Assembly: GCA_005656395.1 (NCBI GenBank)
Contig: SRSI01000009.1
Span: 1,426,001-1,490,000 of the forward strand
Direction: 5' to 3'
Origin: Strongyloides papillosus
Taxonomy: Eukaryota; Nematoda; Chromadorea; Rhabditida; Strongyloididae
DNA length: 64,000 bases
In this document: piece by piece, positions 25,146-37,659 of the stretch
How the letters are laid out: each line of letters starts with the position of its first letter
Numbering within the stretch: the stretch's first letter is position 1
Program-made: the position numbers and the translations under genes
Notes under the pieces: generated by a model
Databases searched by the model: none
What the model was told of the DNA's origin: nothing
The model's input: only the letters and a program-made list of their open reading frames with translations

Positions 25146-26243
25146 TTAACCATGGAATAAACTTTGAATATATAACTTGTTTTCTTTATCATTTGGAACG
25201 TTTATATCTATAAAATTTTGTTCAGGGGCTAATATTTGGCTGACGCCACAATCAGAAGGACAATAACGTGCTTCTGATTCACCTGGCTGTCCTACCATTC
25301 CTTCTGGACCTGTGTCACCAATGCGTCCTTCTCGTCCTTGTATTCCTTGTATGCCCATATTACCTGGGAGACCAGGATTTCCAGGTATGTTAGAAGGTTT
25401 GCCCGGAATTCCAATATTTCCTTTTGGGCCATGGTTTCCTGGAGGGCCTTTTGGTCCTTTAATTCCAATACCGCTTATAGAAATATCTCCATCAGGTCCT
25501 CTATTCCCTACTGGTCCTTTTTCGCCTTGTGGACCGGGTAATCCACGTTTACCATATTGACCCTGTAGACCTGGTAAGCCAGCTTCACCGGGATCTCCTA
25601 TAGGACCAGGCGATCCTGGTGCTCCGCGTTCACCTTGAAGTCCCCTGCTTCCTTAAATAGTTCATTTTTATTAAATTTAAAAAATATATTTTAATTGCAA
25701 CGCTTTAAAATAATATCAAAATTACCTGTAGGCCCTGATGGACAAATTTGGCACGGTGTTTCAGGAAACGATGATAAAGCTATATCCATTCCATCATTTC
25801 CTGGTTCTCCTGTTTTACCTGGTTCACCCGGAGCTGCATCAATACCAGGTTCACCGGTGACTCCCGGACTCCCACTTGGACAAATTAATGATGCACACGC
25901 TTTAAAATAAAATATTTATAAAGTTATCTTAATTACCTTTGCAAACATCAAAGCTCCATGAATCTCTTTTGTTTCTGGAAAAAGTTAGAGCAAAAGCAAA
26001 CTTTTTAGTAGGTAGTGATAAAATTAATCCCCATATTCTGTTTGAATTATGTTTATATGTCATCGACAACAACGCAACTCTATCTCCCTCAATTGTAACT
26101 TTATTGTATAAAGAGGGTATAGAAAGTAGTAAAAAAAATATGACAAATGAGCTTACAAATATAGATAACAACCCAATGTTAAAATATAGATTATTACCAT
26201 TAGATATTTCATTATCACAATGAAGTTGTTTTTTCCCTTCCAT
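25146..26243 (-). CDS. nematode cuticle collagen
   Basis: Minus-strand exons 25937-26243, 25726-25899 and 25146-25651 (introns 37 and 74 nt), 328 residues. The N-terminus has a membrane segment (LYFNIGLLSIFVSSFVIFFL) and the cuticle-collagen N-domain, then a furin-like RNKR and the first Cys group (CKACASLIC). Two Gly-X-Y blocks follow, separated by a short non-collagen Cys stretch (CQICPSGP), with two further interruptions near GDISISGI and GKPSNIPG. The C-terminus has the Cys pair YCPSDCGV used in disulfide linkage of the trimer. The protein is secreted and cross-linked in the cuticle. The layout fits the small cuticle collagen family, but the exact subgroup was not settled. Confidence 0.93.
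25156..25161 (+). terminator. poly(A) signal for SCC-3
   Basis: AATAAA 16 nt after the SCC-3 stop, inside the coding sequence of the opposite-strand collagen gene. Confidence 0.55.
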
Positions 26244-26772
26244 TTTTTTAAAAACAAACTTCTAAACAACTAATTTGGCTTTTATCTACTGATAATTAGA
26301 ACAAAGGTCAAGGAATCTCCATGAAAAGAAAACATCAACAAAGCTTTATCCAAAGACAACCACAAGAGGTCAATCAACAACATTCTCCATGGAAAAATAA
26401 ATTAAAAAATTGAGAACATCTATCAAAACTGTACATATCACAAATATTTATAATCAACCTTCAAATAATAACAACAATAAAAGATATATATGTTATATTT
26501 TATATTTATTGTGTTAATAAAAATATTCATCCGTAAGTGCCTAATCGATGCCTTAATAATTCCGAAAAAAAAATCAAAATATAAAGGTTGAATGCGTAAA
26601 AAGATATTATATAAAGATGAAAAACAAATCTGAACAAAATATATAGTTAGCTTTTATAAAAATTATCCTTCATTTGGTCCAGCAAAATCACTGTTATCGT
26701 TGACACTATTATATAAGAACAAAAAGAAGGGCAATAAAAGTATATAATAATAATAGATAGATAGTTATTCGT
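26244..26772. other. intergenic: upstream of collagen, 3' UTR side of actin
   Basis: About 530 bp. It begins upstream of the collagen start and ends at the actin stop. No gene; the right part probably carries the actin 3' UTR on the minus strand. Confidence 0.5.
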
Positions 26773-27960
<1,188 letters not shown>

Positions 27961-28438
27961 TTAGGAGATTCAGCAAACTAAAATGAAATATTTAGATTTT
28001 AAAACTGTAAAAATGGTTTTTTTAAATGAGAAATATAACAACACGAAATGTTACATTATACAGCTAAAATTATAATGACAATAAAATTTTAAAGATAAGG
28101 TTGCGACAGCCTACTCTCTTTCTCCTCAACAAAGGCGATCGTATTGAAAAGAAAGCAGCTTATATGTATTGACATTCCAGCAACAATATTTAATAAGAGA
28201 AAACTATTCCCCGAATTATATGGTTCGAGCATATCAAACATAAAAAAAAGGTAACTAAACTACGACAACCCCGCGTTGAAATAGTACTGGTAGAAGGACT
28301 AAAATAAAAGACTGGGAGAAGCTAAGAAATATGATTGCAATTAAATAGTTGAACAAAAGATAGCCACATTACTATAATAAACAACTTATTGTTTATAGCG
28401 TAAAGTGATCTTGGAATGCTTTTATAGTAAAAAATAAA

Positions 28439-28448
28439 CCCTTATATG
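28439..28448. promoter_or_regulatory. near-CArG (serum response element-like) motif
   Basis: CCTTATATGA, one base from the CC(A/T)6GG consensus used by SRF at actin genes; 0.5 kb upstream of the actin start. Suggestive by position, weak by sequence. Confidence 0.25.
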
Positions 28449-29374
28449 AAGAAATGAACAAGTAAAAAGGGCGTATTTTTCTAAGCAATGATGAATCATT
28501 GCATGCATGTGAAAAATATGGATGACTCACAACCGCGCATAATTCCACAAAAAGTCACCATTTGACTTGCATCGTCATCACCAACTATGGTGACTTGGAT
28601 TGTGAAAAGAGAATAGCTGTCCAAAAATGTACAATAAAAAAATAAAGAAAAATAAATAATTTTAGTAAAAAAAAAAGAGAGGCATCCCTAGAAATGTACC
28701 ACCACCAAATAATAAGGAATCACAAAGGTTACAACTTTATTGGCGGCAATAATGCACCAAGCCGAATATATATATAACATATTTTACACAATGATTTAGT
28801 AGTGAGGGAAACACAATTGTACTATAGGTATCAATAATTTTTAAACAAGGCATGCACGCAAAAATGTGGGCCTGTCCCAAAAATGGTAATTGTGTCAGCT
28901 CTTCAAAATCTGCGCGCCAGCGATACTTTCTATGAAAAAAAAATTTTTACAAAATGAATTACACAAACACATTGCAAAGAGCGATTTTACAAGACAGATG
29001 AAGAAAAAGAAAAGACAATTCACCACTATTACATGCAAATGTAAAAAAACCCTTCATTCTATAGCCACATTTGGTTTGAGCCATTCCAATCGCTCTTGGC
29101 ACGAACATGATGTAGCGACCTCGATTTAATTAGAGTTTCGGCGCAAAGACTTTGTTTACTACCATGTTCGCACGCGCCTTCCATCGAGGGTGTATCTTAA
29201 AATATACAATAACAATTTCTTTCTTTCGGGTGATAAACTAAGGCTTTATACTATAATAAACAAGGAATAGAAATGAATGGTTGTGGAAACATAGCTTAAC
29301 ACGAATGGTACCACTTTTTAGAAAGGATTAATTTGGTTAAAAAATTTGGCGACACATCTACAAGAAAAAAAAAA

Positions 29375-29387
29375 TTCTAGAACTTTC
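29375..29387. promoter_or_regulatory. heat-shock element, three perfect units
   Basis: TTC TA GAA CT TTC: three alternating nGAAn pentamers in perfect register, the minimal HSF-1 trimer site. It lies 1.4 kb upstream of actin. Actin genes are HSF-1 targets in C. elegans, which makes the match more credible, but it is only a motif. Confidence 0.4.
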
Positions 29388-31507
29388 CACCAATCCAGAA
29401 TGTTTATTGTCGGACATTTCCCCAATGCATGAAGCGTCCAACATCGAAATAAAAAATGCTCTAAAGTACAACGCAAAAACTAAAAGAAAAAATACGTAAG
29501 GGCATCCGTCCTGTCTAGAGGGCGCAAAAAAATCGAGTTTAAATTTATCTTATCCGATAGACACGGATATCCCCATTCTCAACATCATCTTACGACAATA
29601 TCTGCGACGTTTATACTGTCAAAAAAATGTGAGAATACGTCATCAATGAACTCTAAGAGTTGCATATACTTGTTGATAACAATAAGTGCGGTAAAATGGA
29701 CTCTTGACATAAACCCTTCAACGGAGGAAATATTAGAGGCAGAGGAATCCATTTACAGGATTGAAAATAACAACTACCTATTGGGTTGTCAATTTAAAAA
29801 GAACTTCAGTATTCACTACACGTGAAACAACTGTTATCTCAAGGTTTCCTATACGTATTGTACTGGTAGCTAGCTACTGGATCTCATTCTAATGAAAATA
29901 GATAGTAAAATATCTTAGTGTATGGAAATTAAGGGAATAATATCAAAATGAATGTACCACCATTAGAATGGGAGAACTGTTATAAATTCCCTCATTAATA
30001 ATATATATAGCGTGTATGCTGTTTGCAGAAAAATTCTCGACAGGGTTACTTTTAAACATCAATATACTTAGAGGTAAACTGATTTCATATGCTAATAGTA
30101 CAAAATTCAATATTTAACTATTTTTAATTATTCTAAATTCACCTCACCTGAAGAGAACAACTATATATATCTGAGCACAATTGGAGCATCTTAATATTAA
30201 TCCTAGTGTAAATATACCTTACAATAAGGCGATTTATGATGAACGGTAGTAAATAACACTGAATGTATAATATTTAAAAATCGACATGGTTGGGTCTGGC
30301 TGCAATGATCTCTCATTTGCCCATAAAGTAAAGCACAAAGTGTACCGTAAATTTCTTCCTTTCTATTGAGCGGTAATACAGCAATGTTGACATTGCTTTA
30401 GTAACACTAAGATATTCAATCTGCATGATGAACAAAAGATGGTAGAAAAAGAAATAATGAATTCGAGTTGTTACAAATGTTCGAATGATATAATAGTATA
30501 ATAAGAAAGCAATCATTTTAAGTAAATTTTTGATAGAACTAAGAAATAACTAAATTAAAGAGAGAAAATAAATTTAAAATTACCCTAGTTTGGACATACA
30601 AAAACGGCCTAGAATTACTATATCATTTATATCAGACAACTCACCAGATGGTAAGATAAATTGCTGGAGATAATAGAGATAGGCTTAATGTGAAACAATA
30701 GATTTAAATTTATACAATAACAAGTTATCTGATGAAAAGATGCTTTCAAAACTAGGCACGTTAATGTGTCTTTTTCGATGACAAGTTCACTGTCAAATAG
30801 GTTGGATATGTAGTTTTCCAACTCTTTATACTTTATAAAGAGAAAATATAAATATAGACTCTAAACGCAACGCATCGTTTGAAATATTTTGTTAATGGAC
30901 GTCTAAATCAATATGATTTTCTGTTTAGCTATTTTAAATGGTTTAAAAGAAAGGCTATAAAGCCATAAATTATGAGAAGAATGGGTCAAGTATATATTAG
31001 AGATGGTGTAATTGTCAAGTCAACTATAGTATTAAGAAGTATTATAGAGAAATTTTTTGTCTTTTAAGATTAAGGGATTTGAATTGAGTAGGATGTATTT
31101 AAATTTGTCTTTGAACACAGCATGAGTTACTGGTAAAATAAGACAAATATGTACATATAATTACAGTGTATAGGTTATTAATTAAAAAATATGATAGTTA
31201 TGACATGAATATGTGATCTGAGGCGGGTAAGAAATGTAATAGTATGCAATGGCATTTCGCAATTAATGCTATAGTAGTGTACAGGAAATTTAAAGAAAGT
31301 ATCACAATGACAATGTTTACAAAGGTTAAATTTTTTATCTCTAATTTAAATAATGAATAGATGTATTGAATTACACGATATTAAATTTGTAAAAAGAAAA
31401 GATTGTGAGTTGACGATATCGGCAGGCTATGATCATGACACAGTAATGCCAGACGGATTTTATGTTTTCATTTCTACTATTCCAATGATTTTGATAATTG
31501 GCACTTT

Positions 31508-32978
31508 TTAGCTAAATAATGGTACTTCAAAAGAACAGCAGGCAAACATTTGATATTGTATATTAAATTGACAGAAGGATTTTATGTTCCATCCATTGTG
31601 TCTATTTGTTTCATTTTCCAGACGTTTACAATTATCTTCTAAATTTTTCTCATTATCATTTGGTGAGCATGAAACTTGAAAGTTAATATATGGGCATAAT
31701 GGATCTAAATTACATGTTACAATTAGTTAATCTTAGTAATTAATCTCATTATATCTAACCTTTACTCTCTTTCCAATAGTATGGTGTATATTTGGTAAAC
31801 TTGATAGAATTTGGATTTTCATTAATGGATAACCATTTATTTGTAAATATTACTTTATTTATGACTGTCTTCAAACTGTAATTTCCATAATACAACTTAT
31901 CATTTGGAGGTACAAAATTTTTAATACTTTTGCAAACTCCTTTTTGGTTATCAAATACGTGGCAATAAAAGCCCTCATCACATTTATAATTTTTTGAAGT
32001 ACAATCTTTTTTTACCACTCGTTTAGTATATTTTTCAACATTAAAGGCAGTATCTGGTACTTTTTCACAACAAAAACCATGTGATGTATATTCAACATTT
32101 GTCACATTAACACACTCAAATCCACGTGGACACTGATTCTCTTTAGATAGGTTACATTTAATAACGGATTGATGTGAGTCATTCTTATGAGTTAAAGCTG
32201 CTTTTCTTCCATTAGAACATAGTGTGAAAACATCATTTCCACAACAATGAGACGTCATAGAGTTTGTTTTACTTTTTGTACAAATAAAATTATTTGGGCA
32301 AGTATCAAATGATTCAGATTGGTGACAGGTCATTGGCGATTCTTCTATAACATTTAAATAAGGTTGAAGTTTGAGGGATGAGCATTTGTTGAGATAATCA
32401 TTTCTACCGCAACAAATATGACGGCGGAAGATGTTATCAAATCTGCATTTATATGATTGAGGACATGGATTTGACATTGTACAAAAATTTAACGTACCAA
32501 GATGATCAGTGTATAATGGTAATTCACCTGGTAAGCATGCTGTGGAGTGACAAAATTTCTGGCATTCATCCATAGATTGAAAACGATTATTATTAAGTCC
32601 TTTGCATCCACCAATCAAAAATGGTTTGCATTTAAACTGAATACTGTCAAAATAATACATTATTTTATTATTTAATGTTTTATTTTGACAGTCTCCATAA
32701 CCGGGTGATGGGATTAATTTACAGACACTTTCTAAATTTCTGCCTCATACAAATAGAGTGTTGAACTTACCTTTAACGGGGCAACATATTCCGTATTGAT
32801 TTTTCCCATCTTTGTAGCAGTACCCATTTGAAGGACAATCAGTTGATATAGTGCATTTTATGGTACTTAATTTATTTTTATAACTAAAGGCTTTGATTGA
32901 TTTTAACGGTTCCATTTTCAGTGGACATTGATTAGAGGATAAAAATGGCAAGAATATTATCAATATGTACAAACTCAT
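31508..32978 (-). CDS. secreted Kunitz plus lustrin-type Cys-rich protein
   Basis: Three minus-strand exons: 32771-32978, 31760-32731 and 31508-31704 (introns 39 and 55 nt), 458 residues. It has a signal peptide, then a lustrin-like Cys module (CTISTDCPSNGYCYKDGKNQ, ending YGICCP), then a Kunitz/BPTI domain (SPGYGDCQ, MYYFDSIQFKCKPF, GGCKGLNNNRF, CQKFC) and further lustrin-like modules, each ending in CCG or FCCE. The last exon is short and adds more Cys (DPLCPYINFQVSCS). It was found by the donor after ESK and keeps frame exactly. Kunitz domains inhibit serine proteases; here the P1 region differs from classical inhibitors, so inhibitory activity is uncertain. Probably cuticle or body-cavity protein. 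Confidence 0.82.
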
Positions 32979-33133
32979 TTTGGAAAATTTATGATAAAGT
33001 TTTAAATTTTAAGAATTTAAATTATAAAAAAAGCGTGATTACATTATTAAAAGTTTATCTTTATGACAAATAAAATATCAAAGTAAAAAACTAAACTTTT
33101 ATGACCATAAAAGGTTAAAAAAATCATTTTCTT

Positions 33134-33470
33134 TTATTTTTCCTCGGGAATATTTATAAGAGTTCTTTTGATCTCATCTTTACTATCATCAGAAGGGCCG
33201 TATCCTCCACGACGAATAGCGGCCAAGTCATGAGGGCCTAACTTTACATCATATTTCTTTCCTAACTAAAATAGTAATGTATTTTTTTTATATATAATAA
33301 ACAATTATTAAGTAAAAAAATACCTTTTCAAAAACAGTAAAGTCGTCTTTTTTGGTAATGCAGAACCAATTTATTATGAAGAAACTTAATGAAAAAACGA
33401 TAACTGCAAAGATAGCAGCAACTACAACAGGCCCCCAATAATCAACGAAATCAAATTGTTGTAATGGCAT
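33134..33470 (-). CDS. small single-pass membrane protein, 92 residues
   Basis: Two minus-strand exons, 33324-33470 and 33134-33265 (58-nt intron). The N-terminus is short and acidic (QFDFVDYWGP), followed by one long membrane helix (VVVAAIFAVIVFSLSFFII), then a hydrophilic cytosolic tail with ITKKDDFTVFEKLGKKYDVK and RRGGYGPSDDSKDEIK. The clean hydrophobicity profile, intron in frame, and balanced codon use support a real gene. I do not recognise the family; the tail resembles no enzyme or known adaptor motif. It lies 155 bp upstream of the Kunitz gene start, same strand, so an operon is possible. Confidence 0.65.
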
Positions 33471-34446
33471 AGTAAAATGAAATTAATAGGAATTTGAAAG
33501 AAATTTAGAAATATTTCTAAAAATAAAGATATGTTGAGTAAATTTATGTTTACCTTTTATGAAAGGTAGTAAAAATGAAATATACCAAATAGGTGTCATT
33601 TAGTAACGATTGCGCATTTTAAAATTACATTAAAATAACCTTCAAAATGGAAGAATAAGAAGAAACGTACGATATGCTACAATATATTTATTGTTCAATA
33701 AAATCTATATATAAACATGTAGAATTATTTTTATATGTAATAAAATAATGTGCTTACTACAATAATATATTTTGATGGAATTTAACATTAAAACTTTTTT
33801 TTCTATAAGGTTTTAAAATTGTAGTGATATTTTTGAATATAATAAAGTTATTAAAAATATTAATGATGCAATTAAATATATAATTGAATAAATTTGATAA
33901 TATACCATATTTATTAATTTTATTTAACAAAAATTTCTTTTTTTATATATAAATATCTAATTATATGGATATTTTTTAACATTAGATATGTAATTATTTA
34001 TTTTTGTGTTGTATCCTAGATAACAACATATTGCTTTAAGGATAAAAAATATCAAGATATTCATATACATGTATATTATATATATTTATAAAATAAATGA
34101 TAAATTATTTCCAGAAGTGATATCTAAAAACTCTTCATTAATACTTTGATATTAAAATATTTGTTTATATGTGCATTCCTTTCTATAAATATGCCATATC
34201 ACATAAAATAATTGGAGGATATCATGTATAATTTACTATACGTTGTTATGTATTTACAAGACGGATATTTGTAATTAAATATTGTTTCTAAGTTATAAAC
34301 TTCTATCAATACAAGCAAATTAATATTCATCGAGTTTGTACATGTATTTTTTGTGTGTACTAATTTATTACTCACCACAAGACTGTCATTGATTTTATTA
34401 TGGACCAGAGTAACATTGCATTCTTTTACCAACTTTTACCTATACC
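33471..34446. other. intergenic, very AT-rich
   Basis: About 1 kb between divergent genes (small membrane protein on the minus strand, TMBIM-like on the plus strand). The AT content is extreme, with TATA-like runs. ORF 34199-34432 on the minus strand has no support. Acts presumably as promoter for both sides. Confidence 0.5.
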
Positions 34447-35158
34447 ATGATTTCGATTCCTCTAACCTCGTCTAATATTATTTCTGATTCTAATAGTAAA
34501 AAAGAAAAAATTTTACAATGTAAAAATGTAGTAGGAGTATTAATTGCACATATCATAACAACAATTTTAATTTATTTTCAAGTTTTTTCAATAAATGGAT
34601 CTAAAGGTTTTCTTCAACATAATACCTATACAATTTCAATACTTCTTATTTGTACATTCTTAATATACGCATTAATGTTTTATTGCTATTCATCTTATCC
34701 TGCAAATAGTTTTATTTTTATTATATGGATAATATCATCTTCTCTTCTTACAACAAATTTAAGTAGGTTTTATGGGAAAAAAAGGTAGTAATTCAAAATT
34801 TTTAGTTATATATTTCGACATAGAAATGATTATTCAACAATTTTTTATACTTTTATCATCAATGATTGTATTAATGGTAATATTGATTGTAAAAAATGAA
34901 AAGTTTGAAGCATCAAAAGTATTAATAATAACAGTAACAGTTTCAATTTTAGCAGCAATCTCTTTACACATTGTTTTTTTAAATTCAATAAGTGAAACAA
35001 TTATTAATCTTTTTGTTACTATTGGAATCGGATATTATATTGTTCATTCATTTAATCTTTCGATTAGTAAATCTAAAAAAGACTTTATTCAACAATCCAT
35101 TGATATTTATATCAGTCCAATAAGAAATGGTATTAACTCAGTGTTTAAATTTATTTAA
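34447..35158 (+). CDS. divergent Bax-inhibitor/TMBIM-like multi-pass membrane protein
   Basis: Two exons, 34447-34762 and 34806-35158 (43-nt intron), 222 residues. The frame changes between the two long ORFs, and this intron joins them exactly. About six to seven hydrophobic helices are seen. CYSSYPANSFIFIIWI matches the loop and helix of the Lifeguard/BI-1 family, and the end YYIVHSFNLSISKSKKDFIQ then SIDIYISPIRNGI matches the family's YxxYDTQ and ALxLYxDIIN regions in order and spacing. The acidic residues expected there (YDT, LD) are replaced by HS and IS. Family members are calcium-leak channels in ER or Golgi; the lost aspartates leave function open. Medium confidence because identity is low. 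Confidence 0.55.
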
Positions 35159-35203
35159 CACTAAATAAATTATGTTAAAAAGATAAAAGTTTTATCAATA
35201 ATT

Positions 35204-35213
35204 TTCTTATCAA
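35204..35213 (+). promoter_or_regulatory. GATA-type element TTCTTATCAA upstream of first CUB-like/EGF gene
   Basis: Reads TTGATAAGAA on the other strand, 66 bp before the start codon. The same 10-mer lies 97 bp before the start of the paralogue. It is part of a GATA-dense stretch that also has GATAAAAGTTTTATC. Intestinal control is inferred. Confidence 0.4.
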
Positions 35214-35278
35214 GTATATTATTCACTTAATAAAATTATATGATTAAAAATATATTTGATTAATAAATTAATGTTTTC

Positions 35279-36361
35279 ATGGTTATAAATCATATAATTA
35301 TCATGTTTCAATTTCTTTTCGTTTTTATTTTATTTTCAAATGTATTATCACAGACTACAGAAATCTACGAAATAACTGGTCTTCCAACATCAAATCCTTC
35401 ATTAATAAATAATGAAATTCAAATGTTGTCAGATGAACTTTATAGGTATAAAAATATTTTAAAGATTAGTTAAAAATATTATATTATTTTTAGACTAAAT
35501 AATAAAATAGACATATTATTTACTTCTGTGAGTAACGATTCAAGTTTATATCAACAAGTTCTAGCTTTGTCTATAAAAACAAATAAATTACTTAACAGTG
35601 AGTTAGTAGATTTAAAAAATCGTGCAATAAATGCATCTACTAAATATACTGATTTGACTCCAACATTATCTGATTATATAAAAAAAGTCCAATGTTTATC
35701 AAATTCAGGATGTATTCCAACACCCTCCACTATATCAACAACTCCATTAATTACAACAACATTAACTTCAATAAATGATACATTAAGTTGTGATAAAATG
35801 AAGGTTAATGATGAAGAAATATCAAATGATAAAATTGAAGAAGTAAATTGTAATTGGAATATTATATCAAAAATTGGTTATAAGTACAATTTTTCATTAA
35901 ATTCTGTCACTGTACAAGGTAATGCTAATATCATAATTCATGATAATATTAATAATAAGGATGTAATTGCATTAAATAATTCAATAACAAAGCCTATAAC
36001 AATAAATTCAAATGGATACAATTATACAATTTCTATAAATTCTCAAGATAGTGTTAGTGGTGTTAAATTTGATATAGGATATAAAAAATTAAATGTCTGT
36101 GATGTGGATACATGTGCAAATAATGGAACATGTATAGTTAGTCCAGAAAACACACCAAAATGTACATGCTCTGGTTGTTGGATGAGTTCAAGTAATTGTC
36201 AAATAAAATATGATCCATGTAGTACATATTTAAAATGTAAAACAGTTGATGAAGATAACAATCCCACAGGAAACACTTGTAAAACCGTAGAAACATCAAC
36301 TACCTGTACTGCTAAATGTTATTGTAAAGATTCTCAAGTTGGTACAGCTTTTTGTCGATAG
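35279..36361 (+). CDS. secreted CUB-like/EGF protein, paralogue 1
   Basis: Two exons, 35279-35445 and 35494-36361 (48-nt intron), 344 residues. Layout: signal peptide, a helical region of about 100 residues, a Cys pair and a Ser/Thr/Pro linker (PSTISTTPLITTTLTS), a CUB-like beta region (starting SCDKM, with VNCNWNI), an EGF-like domain (CDVDTCANNGTCIVSPENTP then CTCSGC), and a Cys-rich tail ending AFCR. The next gene has the same order, same intron position and phase, and the same ending. I chose the upstream ATG because the paralogue also begins MVxN; a second ATG at 35303 gives a shorter signal peptide. Function unknown; secreted, perhaps intestinal. Confidence 0.75.
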
Positions 36362-36435
36362 ATGATTTTATAATTACCATTAACAGAAAAATTTATCATT
36401 CAAAATTGATATAAAATACAAACAATTATTAATCA

Positions 36436-36445
36436 TTCTTATCAA
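36436..36445 (+). promoter_or_regulatory. GATA-type element TTCTTATCAA upstream of second CUB-like/EGF gene
   Basis: Same 10-mer as in front of paralogue 1, here 97 bp before the start codon. Shared position supports shared regulation of the pair. Confidence 0.4.
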
Positions 36446-36541
36446 ATTCTAATCATTTTGATTAATATTGTTGCTCCTTTTAATATGATTAAGAGTATCA
36501 TAAATTATTTCATTACCTTATTGTAATTTAATTACAAAAGT

Positions 36542-37600
36542 ATGGTTAAAAATTATTTTATTAATATTTTTACAATTCTCCTTTTTTCAAAATGTTTTTA
36601 CTCTCAATATATATCAGAATTAGATGCAAATAATCCATCTACACAACAAACACCAAGTAATATTGCTTCAACTCCTTTTAGTCCCTCTCAAATTATACAA
36701 AATGCTCATGATTTGTCATTGAAAATTGAAAGGTAATAAAATTTTAAAAATTTCTATAATAAAAATTTTAGTTTATCTATTGATATTACAGAGTACTTGG
36801 GTAAATTAAGTAATAAATCTTGTTCAGATGGACTATTAAACAATGTAAAAGAGCTTTATAATAATGTTACTAATATTTTAAATGATATGACAGTAAAACA
36901 AAATAACATCACAATAATGGGAGATGAAATAAGTAAAATTAAAAATGCAGCTGTATGTATGAAAAATTCTATGTGTGTAGAGTCACCAACACAATCTATG
37001 CCTCCGATTTTAAGTACAATAAAACCATTCGACAATACAACTTGTGATCAATTAAATCAAAATGGAGTAATATCAAATGGTGATAAATATGAAAATATTA
37101 ATTGTCAATGGAATATTAATGCAACACAATCAAAATATATATCATTAACAATAGATTTTTTATATATTCAAGGAAATGTTTCTTTAAAGATATCTGATAA
37201 ATTCCATGGAAATGTAACAGAATATAATAAGTCAGTATATCAACCAATAACTTTACAAAGTCCGTCCAATAATTATCAAATATCTGTAGCATCAAATGAT
37301 GCATATAGTGGTACCTCTTTTAAATTATCCTATTCTACAAAGGATGTATGTTATCAAAACTATTGTCAAAATAACGGAACATGTATAGTAAAACCAGATA
37401 ATACTCCATCATGTCAATGTCAGGGATGCTTTAAAGGTGATACATGTAATGAAGCATATGATACATGTACAAGTTATACGAAATGTTTGCAAGCTGTTAA
37501 CCCCAATAATATATGTAAAAGTGAAGAAACAGCAAGTGGATGTATTGCAAGATGTTATTGTGGTGGAAGTAGTACACCAACAGCATTTTGTAGAAGTTAA
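36542..37600 (+). CDS. secreted CUB-like/EGF protein, paralogue 2
   Basis: Two exons, 36542-36732 and 36772-37600 (39-nt intron), 339 residues. It starts with a signal peptide (MVKNYFINIFTILLFSKCFY), then the same architecture as its upstream neighbour: helical region, CMKNSMC, a short Pro/Ser linker, the CUB-like region with NCQWNI, EGF-like NYCQNNGTCIVKPDNTPSC, and the tail CYCGGSSTPTAFCR. The pair are tandem duplicates with about the same length and identical intron phase. Divergence is strongest in the helical N-terminal region. The tail lies 59 bp from the end of the convergent channel gene. Confidence 0.75.
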
Positions 37601-37659
37601 ATATTTTTCTAAAAAAATTGATTATTTTTTATTATCAATAATGTTATATAATTAAAACA

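Noticed and set aside
25312..25910. Several Pro/Gly-rich plus-strand ORFs
   Set aside because: They are the antisense of the collagen Gly-X-Y repeats.
28190..28260. GGTTCGAG word resembling a tRNA B box
   Set aside because: No matching A box, acceptor stem or cloverleaf could be formed around it.
28890..29129. 79-codon plus-strand ORF in the actin upstream tract
   Set aside because: Low-complexity Lys runs and no recognisable fold; the region's higher G+C makes chance open frames longer.
34199..34432. 77-codon minus-strand ORF
   Set aside because: Overlaps the promoter of the TMBIM-like gene and has no protein-like pattern.
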